A DNA stretch of 11,294 bases from an uncultured Ruminococcus sp. GTDB taxonomy: Bacteria > Bacillota > Clostridia > Oscillospirales > CAG-272. Made by a program: the position numbers and the translations under genes. Below are positions 5,403-11,294 of the stretch, piece after piece (position 1 is the stretch's first letter; every line of letters begins with the position of its first letter). The notes under the pieces are model-generated. The model was not told the origin of the DNA. It did not search any database and saw only the letters and a program-made list of their open reading frames with translations. The stretch covers positions 1-11,294 of the forward strand of contig CADBPA010000036.1 in NCBI GenBank assembly GCA_902796505.1, read 5' to 3'.

Positions 5403-6956
5403 TCAGTCCGCGGTCTCTTCGGTCTCTGCGACCGAGGCGAAGTAGGACAGGGCAAATTCGACGAGATCGTCCTCGGTGATCTCGGTCTTGCGCACGCCGT
5501 TTTCATCGGTGAAGTTTGCGGGATCGGCGACGTAGGCGGCAATGCCGTCCACGATTTCCGCGTCCAGCTCGATCTCATGAGCGACCAGCGCGTCGTTGAT
5601 CTGATCGCCGACCGCCGAGACGTACTCCTCGTGCGTTTCGTATGCGCCCTCGTCGAGCGCGAGAACGTCGTTGAGGGTGTTCACCACGTCCCCCTTGACC
5701 TCCTCGATCTTCTGCATCGTTTCCTCGTCCATTTCGACGCTGTCGAGCAGGATGGCGAAGGAGACGTTGGTCAGCGCGGTGGTGATCTGCTTCAGATGCT
5801 CGTTTCCGCTCAGCAGGGAGACCACGCGGGAGAGGACGGTATTGCCCTCCGCGTCAACGGCGGCAAGCGCGGCGGTGATGTCGCCGTTCTCGTTCATTGC
5901 GAGAAGAACGCCGGCGTCCGAAAGGGTGAAATACACGTCCTTGACGGTGCCGAGATCGGCGGCAAGCGTGTCGGAGGTGATCTCCCTGAAACTGCCGACC
6001 AGCTCGGTGAAGATCGTCTTCATCGGCTCTTCCATCTCCGCGGAATTCAGCACCTGCTCGCCGAGATAGCCGGAGGCGGCGCGCAGAATGCCGGCGGAAA
6101 GGCCGCAGAGATAGGGATTTTCGGTCAGATCGGCGTAGATGGCTTCGATGTTTTTCTTATCCGATTCGGTGAGGCTCGACCACTTGACGTCCTTCATCAC
6201 CGAAACGCGCGCTCCGATGCGCACGACGGCGATCGCCTCGTCCTGCATATTGGTCTTCTTGCCCTCGACCTCCACCGTCGCAAAGTAATCGAACAGGGCG
6301 TTGCCGCCTGCCTTCTGCGTCGCGCGGACGACGAAGTTTTCGTTGATCGGTTTCAGATTTTCTTCATAGAACTCCACGGTCTTCTGCGTGGATTCGCTGT
6401 CGGGATCGTTCTTCTGCATCTCGGCGGTCGCCCGTTCGGAGAAGCCGAGCAGTCCGGCGATCGGAACGAGCAGGATCATGGCGACGGCGGCTCCTTGGAT
6501 CAGGCCGATCAGCCCGCCGAGCATCCGGCTGCCGCCGGAGGGCTTTTTCTTTCCCGCGATCGCCGCGATGATCGCAAAGATCACCCATGCCACGGCGCTG
6601 ATCAACAGGAAGAGCAGCACGAAAATAAAGGGAAGGATCAGGAAGGAGAGGATCAGCGGAACGACGTATTCGGCGGTGGCGGGATCGATATTTTCGATGA
6701 CGGTCATCGTCTCCTCGTTCACCGTGATGTTGTAGGTCGTCACGATCTCGGCGGGCGTTTTGCCGGCGATCGTATTGTAGAAGACGTTGTAGAGCATCTT
6801 GGTGACGAACACCGAGCCGGCCGCCGACGCCGCTACCGTCAGCGTGCGGAAAAGCTGTTTGCCCCCTCCGCGCTTCAGGCCGAGGAAAAAGCCGATCAGC
6901 GCGAGGACTGCGACCATACCGTAGATCGCTATGTTCAGGGTTTGGATCGTATTCAT
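5403..6956 (-). CDS. CvpA-like membrane protein with large C-terminal extracytoplasmic domain (paralog B)
   Basis: A 517-residue paralog of the protein encoded at 3672-5237, similar over its whole length and best conserved in the C-terminal half (ALTxVSFAILL, EETMxKI, YxxHExYV, FTDENGxR). Hydrophobic segments lie at about residues 6-26, 38-58, 96-134 and 146-171. Basic loops GLKRGGGKQLFR (after the first) and GKKKPSGGSR (before the last) support the positive-inside rule with N- and C-termini outside. The N-terminal part fits a CvpA-like fold; the remaining 340 or so acidic residues have no domain I recognise, and no cysteine-rich, catalytic or sorting motif stands out. There is no cleavable signal peptide beyond the first helix. 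AAAGGAG lies 7 bases before the ATG. Its own promoter (6988-7017) and terminator (5354-5388) make it a single-gene transcript. The pair probably arose by tandem duplication. Confidence 0.87.
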   Translation of the reverse strand: MNTIQTLNIAIYGMVAVLALIGFFLGLKRGGGKQLFRTLTVAASAAGSVFVTKMLYNVFYNTIAGKTPAEIVTTYNITVNEETMTVIENIDPATAEYVVPLILSFLILPFIFVLLFLLISAVAWVIFAIIAAIAGKKKPSGGSRMLGGLIGLIQGAAVAMILLVPIAGLLGFSERATAEMQKNDPDSESTQKTVEFYEENLKPINENFVVRATQKAGGNALFDYFATVEVEGKKTNMQDEAIAVVRIGARVSVMKDVKWSSLTESDKKNIEAIYADLTENPYLCGLSAGILRAASGYLGEQVLNSAEMEEPMKTIFTELVGSFREITSDTLAADLGTVKDVYFTLSDAGVLLAMNENGDITAALAAVDAEGNTVLSRVVSLLSGNEHLKQITTALTNVSFAILLDSVEMDEETMQKIEEVKGDVVNTLNDVLALDEGAYETHEEYVSAVGDQINDALVAHEIELDAEIVDGIAAYVADPANFTDENGVRKTEITEDDLVEFALSYFASVAETEETAD

Positions 6957-6987
6957 TTTATTCTCCTTTCAGAATATCTTTGGCATC

Positions 6988-7017
6988 AGTATATCACGGT
7001 CATCCCGAATTTGTCAA
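6988..7017 (-). promoter_or_regulatory. sigma-A promoter for CvpA-like paralog B
   Basis: Reading the minus strand, TTGACA (7017-7012), an 18-base spacer, then TATACT (6993-6988) preceded by TGA, an extended -10. The spacer is one base longer than ideal. The -10 is about 31 bases before the ATG at 6956. It diverges from the promoter at 7089-7117 across an A/T-rich stretch. Confidence 0.85.
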
Positions 7018-7088
7018 CCCTTTTGGGAAAATAAAATTCTTCCATGGAGAAAAAGGAGAGAAAAATAAAATAAAATTCATCAAATCGC
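7018..7088. promoter_or_regulatory. A/T-rich spacer between divergent promoters, with a 12-base direct repeat
   Basis: The stretch between the two -35 boxes is far richer in A and T than the rest of the window. AAAATAAAATTC occurs twice, at 7028-7039 and 7067-7078, 39 bases apart start to start, either side of CCATGG (7042-7047). It could provide UP-element contacts for both promoters or bind a shared regulator. I see no known operator. Confidence 0.5.
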
Positions 7089-7117
7089 TTGCATTTCTCC
7101 GGCGGATATGGTAGAAT
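7089..7117 (+). promoter_or_regulatory. sigma-A promoter for the sugar-phosphate isomerase-like gene
   Basis: TTGCAT (7089-7094), a 17-base spacer, then TAGAAT (7112-7117) preceded by TGG, an extended -10. The start codon at 7171 is about 53 bases downstream. It probably drives both the TIM-barrel gene and the alkD-like gene, which are 4 bases apart and share a terminator at 8881-8910. Confidence 0.8.
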
Positions 7118-7170
7118 ATGCTTGTAAAGCGAATCTACGCAAAAATCCTCTTTCGGAAAGGAATTTTTTT

Positions 7171-8139
7171 ATGAAACTCGGCGTTCTGACCAACCTGTTC
7201 GGCAATCTTTCGCTCGAAGAGGCACTTACCAAATTTGAATCGCTCGGCATCGAGGCGGTCGAGATCGGATGCGGCGGCTATCCCGGAAAAGCGCATTGCG
7301 ATCCGCAGATCCTCCTGCACGACGAGGCGGCGCTCAAAGAATGGTGCGAAACCATCAAGCGCCATCACATGGAGCTTGTCGCGCTCTCGGCGCACGGCAA
7401 TCCCGTTCACCCCGATCCCAAAATCGCAAAGCAGTTTCACGACGATTTCGTGAACGCCGTTCTGCTCGCCGAAAAGGTGGGCGTCGATACGGTCGTGACC
7501 TTCTCCGGCTGCCCCGGCGGCTCTCCGGAGGACAAAACGCCGAACTGGGCGACCTGCGCCTGGCCGGACGATTATCTCGCCGTTCTCGATTACCAATGGA
7601 ATCAGGTGCTGATCCCCTATTGGAAAGAGACCGCCGCCTTCGCGCGCTCGCACGGCGTGACGAAGATCGCCTTCGAGATGCACCCCGGCTTCTGCGTGTA
7701 TAACCCCGAAACGCTGCTGAAGCTGCGCGCCGCCGTCGGCGATACCATCGGCGCAAACTTCGATCCCTCCCACCTGATCTGGCAGGGCATCGATCCGGTC
7801 GCCGCCATCCGCGAGCTGAAGGGCGCGATCTACCATTTCCACGCGAAGGACACCAAGATCGACAATATCAACACCGCGAAGTTCGGCGTCCTCGACACCA
7901 AGCATTACAGCGACGAGGAGCATCGCTCCTGGATCTTCCGCAGCGTCGGGTACGGCAACGGGCTCGACTATTGGCGCGATATGATCTCGGCGCTCCGCCT
8001 CGCGGGGTACGACAAGGTGATGTCCATCGAGCATGAGGACAGCCTGATGACGCCCGACGAAGGACTCCGCCACGCCGTCGCCTTCCTGAAGGACTCGATC
8101 ATCCGCGAGCCGAAACCCGGCAGCATCAGCTGGGCGTGA
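7171..8139 (+). CDS. sugar phosphate isomerase/epimerase-like TIM-barrel protein
   Basis: A 322-residue cytoplasmic protein of the xylose isomerase-like / AP endonuclease 2 TIM-barrel superfamily. Expected metal ligands are visible in order at strand ends: Glu169 (FEMHPGF), Asp198 with His201 (NFDPSH), His224 (YHFHAKD) and Glu287 (SIEHED). The N-terminal KLGVLTNLFGNLSLEEAL and GIEAVEIGCGGYPGKAHC are typical of sugar isomerases/epimerases acting on inositol, keto-sugar or 3-keto-glycoside intermediates. A GGAAAGGA ribosome binding site ends 8 bases before the ATG; an upstream in-frame ATG at 7108 lies inside the promoter and is rejected. The alkD-like gene follows after 4 bases. No Gfo/Idh oxidoreductase, transporter or kinase partner is adjacent, so the substrate cannot be told. 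An endonuclease IV role is less likely because that family needs more metal ligands. Confidence 0.88.
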   Translation: MKLGVLTNLFGNLSLEEALTKFESLGIEAVEIGCGGYPGKAHCDPQILLHDEAALKEWCETIKRHHMELVALSAHGNPVHPDPKIAKQFHDDFVNAVLLAEKVGVDTVVTFSGCPGGSPEDKTPNWATCAWPDDYLAVLDYQWNQVLIPYWKETAAFARSHGVTKIAFEMHPGFCVYNPETLLKLRAAVGDTIGANFDPSHLIWQGIDPVAAIRELKGAIYHFHAKDTKIDNINTAKFGVLDTKHYSDEEHRSWIFRSVGYGNGLDYWRDMISALRLAGYDKVMSIEHEDSLMTPDEGLRHAVAFLKDSIIREPKPGSISWA

Positions 8140-8143
8140 CGGT

Positions 8144-8878
8144 ATGACAAGCGGCAAAAACCTGCAGAACACAGAGATCTCCCCGGACGTCCGGGGAGAG
8201 CTTTCGGCTATGGCGGAGAAAGACTACGGCGATTTTTCGGCAAAACTCAACCCCGCCGTCCCGCGCGAGGCGATCCTCGGCGTCCGCCTGCCGGCGCTGC
8301 GCGCATACGCGAAAGCGCTGCGCAAAAACCGTCCGCGCGCGGCGGAAGAATTTCTCGCGATTTTGCCGCACCGGTATCTGGAAGAAGACCTTCTGCACGC
8401 CTTTCTCATCGAGCCGGAGCCGGACTTCTGCGCCGCCCTTGCCTTGACCGACGCTTTTCTGCCGTATATCGGCAACTGGGCGGTCTGCGACAGTTTTTCG
8501 CCGAAAGTGTTCGGAAAATTCCCCGAAAAACTCTATCCGCACGTCCTGCGCTGGCTCGCCTCGGATCGGCTCTACACCCGGCGTTTTGCGATCAAAATGC
8601 TTATGAATGTTTACAAAAACGAGTATTTTTCGGAAGAACACCTCGCTTTGGTCGCCGGGATCGAGACCGGGGAATATTATCTTCAGATGATGCAGGCGTG
8701 GTATTTTGCGACCAAGCTTGCCGAGAGGGAAGAGACGGTCTATCCTTGGTTTTCGGACTACCGCCTGCCGCCGGTCGTTCATCGCATGGCGGTGCGCAAG
8801 GCGCTCGAAAGCTACCGTATCTCCGATGACCTGAAAGCGCGCCTGCGCGCATTGTCCCGCAGTCCCGCCTCCCGATAA
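8144..8878 (+). CDS. DNA alkylation repair protein, AlkD-like HEAT-repeat glycosylase family
   Basis: A 244-residue protein matching the COG4912 AlkD-like family: ILGVRLPALRAYAKAL near residue 45, NWAVCD with Trp112 and Asp116 at the four-residue spacing of the AlkD Trp/Asp pair, YTRRFAIKMLMN with Arg146/147, and EYYLQMMQAWYFAT. AlkD enzymes remove positively charged alkylated bases (3-methyladenine, 7-methylguanine) without flipping the base. The start is uncertain. ATG 8144 lies 4 bases after the previous stop but has no clear Shine-Dalgarno. ATG 8210 has GGGGAG 11 bases upstream but would drop part of the first helix. I keep 8144 because the residues before 8210 (RGELSAM) fit the family helix; translation would rely on coupling. 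A 22-base palindrome lies between the two candidates. Confidence 0.9.
   Translation: MTSGKNLQNTEISPDVRGELSAMAEKDYGDFSAKLNPAVPREAILGVRLPALRAYAKALRKNRPRAAEEFLAILPHRYLEEDLLHAFLIEPEPDFCAALALTDAFLPYIGNWAVCDSFSPKVFGKFPEKLYPHVLRWLASDRLYTRRFAIKMLMNVYKNEYFSEEHLALVAGIETGEYYLQMMQAWYFATKLAEREETVYPWFSDYRLPPVVHRMAVRKALESYRISDDLKARLRALSRSPASR
8178..8199. repeat. 22-base perfect palindrome in the 5' end of the alkD-like gene
   Basis: TCTCCCCGGAC is followed at once by its reverse complement, GTCCGGGGAGA. As RNA it would form a 9-pair GC-rich hairpin with an ACGU loop. It encodes SPDVRGE in the chosen frame and contains the GGGGAG that could serve as ribosome binding site for the alternative ATG at 8210. No T-tract follows, so it is not a terminator. 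Confidence 0.85.
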
Positions 8879-8880
8879 CG

Positions 8881-8910
8881 AAAGCCGCCCGGCGAACAGG
8901 GCGGCTTTTT
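8881..8910 (+). terminator. intrinsic terminator after the alkD-like gene
   Basis: The arms AAAGCCGCCC (8881-8890) and GGGCGGCTTT (8899-8908) form a 10-pair stem with an 8-base loop and a T5 tail at 8906-8910. It starts 2 bases after the alkD-like stop codon. Confidence 0.92.
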
Positions 8911-8927
8911 CCTTCGGTTTTTCCGAA

Positions 8928-8959
8928 AAAAGACGGATCGGTCGCCCGATCCGTCTTTT
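8928..8959 (-). terminator. intrinsic terminator of the TrmH-MBL-DUF4317 operon, likely bidirectional
   Basis: The 14-pair stem AAAAGACGGATCGG (8928-8941) / CCGATCCGTCTTTT (8946-8959) has a TCGC loop. On the minus strand it runs into TTTTTT then CGG. It lies 5 bases past the DUF4317 stop. The plus-strand TTTT end lets it back up the alkD-like terminator. Confidence 0.9.
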
Positions 8960-8964
8960 GAATT

Positions 8965-10143
8965 TTAAGGATTTTCGTCAAGTTCCGGAATCTCCATACC
9001 GTCCTCGCCGTCGATGCGGACGTTCAGCCCGTTGAGCTCCACGCCGCCCTCGGCGCGGATCAGGACGTACTTCTGCCCGTTGATGACGCGCGTTCCGATC
9101 AGCCCTTCCTTCCCCGGTGCGACGCGGATGGTCACGTCCGGCGTTTTCAGGACGAATTTTTTCGGATCGACCACGTTTTTCGGCGAAATTTCGGCGTTTG
9201 CTCCGAGATTTTCGGCGTACTTTTCGGCAAAATCCGAAAGCTCCTCCGCCGGGATCCCGGCGGCCTCCACGCATTCCCGAAGCTCGCCCTGCGACATCAC
9301 CAGCGGTTCGGGATCGCGGCTTTCCTTGTGAATTTCGATACGGTCGGCGATCTGCCGGTGCAGATTCTTCGCCACCGCAAAGGAAAGCTCTTCGCCGAGC
9401 GCGTCGACGAGCGTCGCTTTGAAACCGTCGTCCTGCGCCTTTGCCGTCACGATCGGGAGGCTCGCGCCGAACGCGGCGTTCGTGAATTCCTCGTAGGCCT
9501 CGCCGGTCGAGCGGGTGTAGAAGAGCGCGCTGTAGATGTTCGTCTGCCGGTTGTCGAACGCCGGGAAGGTGAAGCCGATCTCCGGCGGCGCGATGCTGTT
9601 GATTCCGCCGAAGCGCGTGAACGCCTTCTCCTCGGCGTTGTAGGCGAGCGCCGGGTTGGTCTGGCGAACCGGGCAGAGCGCGGCGGTAAAATAGGTATAG
9701 ACCTCGCTCGATTCGCTCTCCTCGCCGTCCGAGCCGTTCTTCGAGCGGCGCAGTACGTCGTAATGATTTTTCGCAAAGAGGAGGACAATGGGCGATTCGG
9801 GATGGAACGCCGCCGCGAGCTGCCCGGCAAATCCGTCGAGGATCTCATCGTCAAAGCCCTCGCCTGCGCGCAGTGCCATCAGCCGCCGGTGCGCCTCGCC
9901 GTCGGTCACGTCCTTGGTGGAGAAGGGAAAATCAAAGAGGTTTTTGTGCTGCGCGCCGGAGAGCGTCTTGCGGAAGATGGAAAGATATTTTTCACTCTCC
10001 TCCTCGCCCATCAGCCCGAGCGAGCGCTCGAATTTTGTGATCACCTCGCCGTTTTCGGCGATGTAGTAACCGGTCACCGAACGCACCGCCTGCCGCTTTT
10101 CGGAATAGGCGCGTTTGATCTCGGCAATTTCCTTGTCGTTCAT
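8965..10143 (-). CDS. DUF4317 family protein
   Basis: A 392-residue protein that fits, from memory, the clostridial DUF4317 family over its full length: an N-terminal MNDKEIAEIKRAYS, then ITxxxGYYI, KYLSIFRKTLSG, NLFDFPF, an EVYTYFTAALCPV core, PPEIGFTFPAFDNRQTNIYSALFYT, and a C-terminal VVDPKKFVLKTPDVTIRVAP leading to an INGQKYVLI and GVELNGLNVR ending. No function is known to me for the family, and I see no signal peptide, membrane segment or catalytic motif; it is probably a soluble cytoplasmic protein. An AAAGGA ribosome binding site lies just upstream of the ATG. It is the last gene of a three-gene minus-strand run, 30 bases after the metallo-hydrolase gene, and is followed by a strong terminator. 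Confidence 0.9.
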   Translation of the reverse strand: MNDKEIAEIKRAYSEKRQAVRSVTGYYIAENGEVITKFERSLGLMGEEESEKYLSIFRKTLSGAQHKNLFDFPFSTKDVTDGEAHRRLMALRAGEGFDDEILDGFAGQLAAAFHPESPIVLLFAKNHYDVLRRSKNGSDGEESESSEVYTYFTAALCPVRQTNPALAYNAEEKAFTRFGGINSIAPPEIGFTFPAFDNRQTNIYSALFYTRSTGEAYEEFTNAAFGASLPIVTAKAQDDGFKATLVDALGEELSFAVAKNLHRQIADRIEIHKESRDPEPLVMSQGELRECVEAAGIPAEELSDFAEKYAENLGANAEISPKNVVDPKKFVLKTPDVTIRVAPGKEGLIGTRVINGQKYVLIRAEGGVELNGLNVRIDGEDGMEIPELDENP

Positions 10144-10173
10144 ATCCTTGTCCTTTTCTTCTTGAAATGCGTT

Positions 10174-10956
10174 TTAAATTTCCAGCCGTAATCCGTCGTA
10201 CGCGACGCGGATGCCGTCTTTTTCGAGCAGGCTGACCGTTTCTTTGTGCGGCAGATGCAGCGACGGCGCGAGATGTGTGATGTAAACCAAAGTTTCCTTT
10301 TTGATCGCCCCGACCGTCAGAAGGGAGGGGAGCATCAGCCGGATCATCGGGATCGAATTGTGCTCGCCCATGCGAAAATCCCCGGCGTAGTCGCCGCAGG
10401 TGCCGTCGAGGATCAGAAGATCGAGCGCGTCGGCTCTCAGCGCGAGAAAACTTTCGTTCAGAAACCACGCGCCGTCGGTCGCGTAGAGAAACTTTTTCCC
10501 GCCGCGCCGGAAAAGCAGAAATTGCGGGAAGGCTTTCGGATCGTGATTTGCCGGAAGTCCGGTCACCGAAAGCCCGTCCCCGGCGTCGTATTCGCAGAGC
10601 GGCTTCATGCGGCGCAGCTCGATCCCCGGAATTTCGGGGAATTCGGCATCCTCGCGTACCCAGACGCGAAGCGGTCTCTCCCGCCCTTCTGCAAGCGCGC
10701 GGACGTGATCCGGCTGAAAATGATCGCTATGCAGATGCGTGAGGAAGAGATCGGTGATCTTTCCGGGATCGCTGCCCGAAATGCGAAGCTCGTCGAACAG
10801 ATGCACGCCGCAGTCGATGAGATACCGTTCGTCAAAGAGCAGCGCCGAGGTGCGGCGCACGTCAAGGTCGAACCGATCGCGCAGATCGGTGTTGAGCCGC
10901 GGCGAAAACTCCGCCGCGCAGGTGCCGAGAAAGAGAAGCGAAAAACCGTCTTTCAT
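10174..10956 (-). CDS. MBL-fold metallo-hydrolase, PhnP-like
   Basis: A 260-residue metallo-beta-lactamase-fold enzyme. The metal-binding motif THLHSDHF gives His74, His76, Asp78 and His79. Further ligands are His138 (PANHD), Asp161 (YATDGAWF) and His228 or His234 (THLAPSLH). The opening LLFLGTCAAEFSPR and the GEHNS segment near residue 198 recall PhnP and the related RNase Z branch, which act on cyclic phosphodiesters or RNA 3' ends. Without phn genes nearby I do not assign the phosphonate role. CGGAGAT lies 8 bases before the ATG. It follows the TrmH-like gene by 36 bases and precedes the DUF4317 gene by 30, which suggests one operon. The pairing with an RNA methyltransferase leaves an RNA or nucleotide substrate possible, but this is inference. 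Confidence 0.87.
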   Translation of the reverse strand: MKDGFSLLFLGTCAAEFSPRLNTDLRDRFDLDVRRTSALLFDERYLIDCGVHLFDELRISGSDPGKITDLFLTHLHSDHFQPDHVRALAEGRERPLRVWVREDAEFPEIPGIELRRMKPLCEYDAGDGLSVTGLPANHDPKAFPQFLLFRRGGKKFLYATDGAWFLNESFLALRADALDLLILDGTCGDYAGDFRMGEHNSIPMIRLMLPSLLTVGAIKKETLVYITHLAPSLHLPHKETVSLLEKDGIRVAYDGLRLEI

Positions 10957-10992
10957 GCCGTTATCTCCGTGATATGTAAACTATTCTTTGCT

Positions 10993-11294
10993 TTATCGCC
11001 TGCGAAGTTCCCAGAACGCGACCGCGCTTGCCGCCGCGACGTTCAGCGAATCCACCCCGTGAAGCATCGGAATGATCGCCGTATAGTCGCAGGAGGCGAT
11101 CGTCTCTTTTGCGAGTCCGTCTCCTTCCGCGCCGAGCAGGATCGCGAGCTTTTCCTCTTGTTTGATCCTCTCGTCGTCGATCGGGATCGCTCCTTCCGAA
11201 AGCGCCATTGCCACCGTCCGAAAGCCGTATTGTTTCAGCCGCGCCATGCCGCCCTCCGGCCAGCCGTCCTCTTTGCCGATATATCCCCACGGGA
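10993..11294 (-). CDS. TrmH/SpoU family RNA methyltransferase, C-terminal part
   Basis: About 99 codons of the C-terminus are visible; the frame stays open to the window edge (PWGYIGKEDGWPEGGMARLKQYGF), so the ATG at 11247 is internal. The SPOUT-fold motifs are clear: AILLGAEGDGLAKETI is motif 2, and IPMLHGVDSLNVAAASAVAFWEL is motif 3, whose loop forms part of the trefoil knot that binds S-adenosylmethionine. The family 2'-O-methylates ribose in tRNA or rRNA. The N-terminal substrate-recognition part and motif 1 Arg/Asn are off the edge, so the specific target cannot be told. It is the first visible gene of the minus-strand run with the metallo-hydrolase and DUF4317 genes; the promoter must lie outside the window. 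Confidence 0.92.
   Translation of the reverse strand, partial: PWGYIGKEDGWPEGGMARLKQYGFRTVAMALSEGAIPIDDERIKQEEKLAILLGAEGDGLAKETIASCDYTAIIPMLHGVDSLNVAAASAVAFWELRRR

Noticed and set aside
3558..7034. Two long plus-strand open frames of about 575 codons opposite the CvpA-like paralogs
   Set aside because: Both are antisense to real genes with promoters, ribosome binding sites and terminators. Their similar lengths follow from the duplication and the codon bias of the sense genes.
7108..7170. Upstream in-frame ATG for the TIM-barrel gene
   Set aside because: It overlaps the -10 box; ATG 7171 has a proper ribosome binding site and begins the first beta strand.

Overview
The window looks like chromosomal DNA from an uncultured, moderately GC-rich member of the class Clostridia (Firmicutes), probably a gut or rumen organism. 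The evidence is AGGAGG-type ribosome binding sites, sigma-A type TTGACA/TATAAT promoters, intrinsic terminators, a DUF4317 protein (a family I know mainly from Clostridia) and an LdhA-type D-lactate dehydrogenase. I see no phage, transposon, CRISPR, tRNA or rRNA. The species call is inference from gene content. The window holds eleven genes, two of them cut by its edges.

Plus strand, 1-2148: the C-terminal part of an SbcD/YhaO-like metallophosphoesterase whose two visible metal-binding motifs are degenerate; a PfkB-family sugar kinase resembling 2-keto-3-deoxygluconate kinase 13 bases further on; and an 83-residue two-helix membrane protein. Positions 2149-2448 lie between converging genes and hold a palindromic terminator, an array of 38-base repeats built from the nonamer AGTGATATT and small hairpins, and a terminator facing the other way.

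Minus strand, 2449-6956: ldhA, then two tandem paralogous CvpA-like membrane proteins of 521 and 517 residues. Each paralog has its own strong promoter and a terminator downstream. The terminator after the first paralog (3529-3559) ends only 33 bases before the ldhA start codon, so ldhA may be expressed by readthrough or attenuation.

Plus strand, 7112-8910: an A/T-rich divergent promoter region drives a sugar-phosphate isomerase/epimerase-like TIM-barrel protein, followed 4 bases later by an AlkD-like DNA alkylation repair protein and a terminator.

Minus strand, 8928-11294: a likely operon reading from the right edge, with a TrmH/SpoU RNA methyltransferase (cut), a PhnP-like metallo-beta-lactamase-fold hydrolase and a DUF4317 protein, closed by a bidirectional terminator.

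Most of the window is ordinary housekeeping and accessory metabolism. The points most worth a second look are the paralogous CvpA-like pair with a large unassigned extracytoplasmic domain, the 38-base repeat array, the degenerate SbcD-like protein, the terminator inside the ldhA leader, and a 22-base perfect palindrome in the 5' end of the alkD-like gene.
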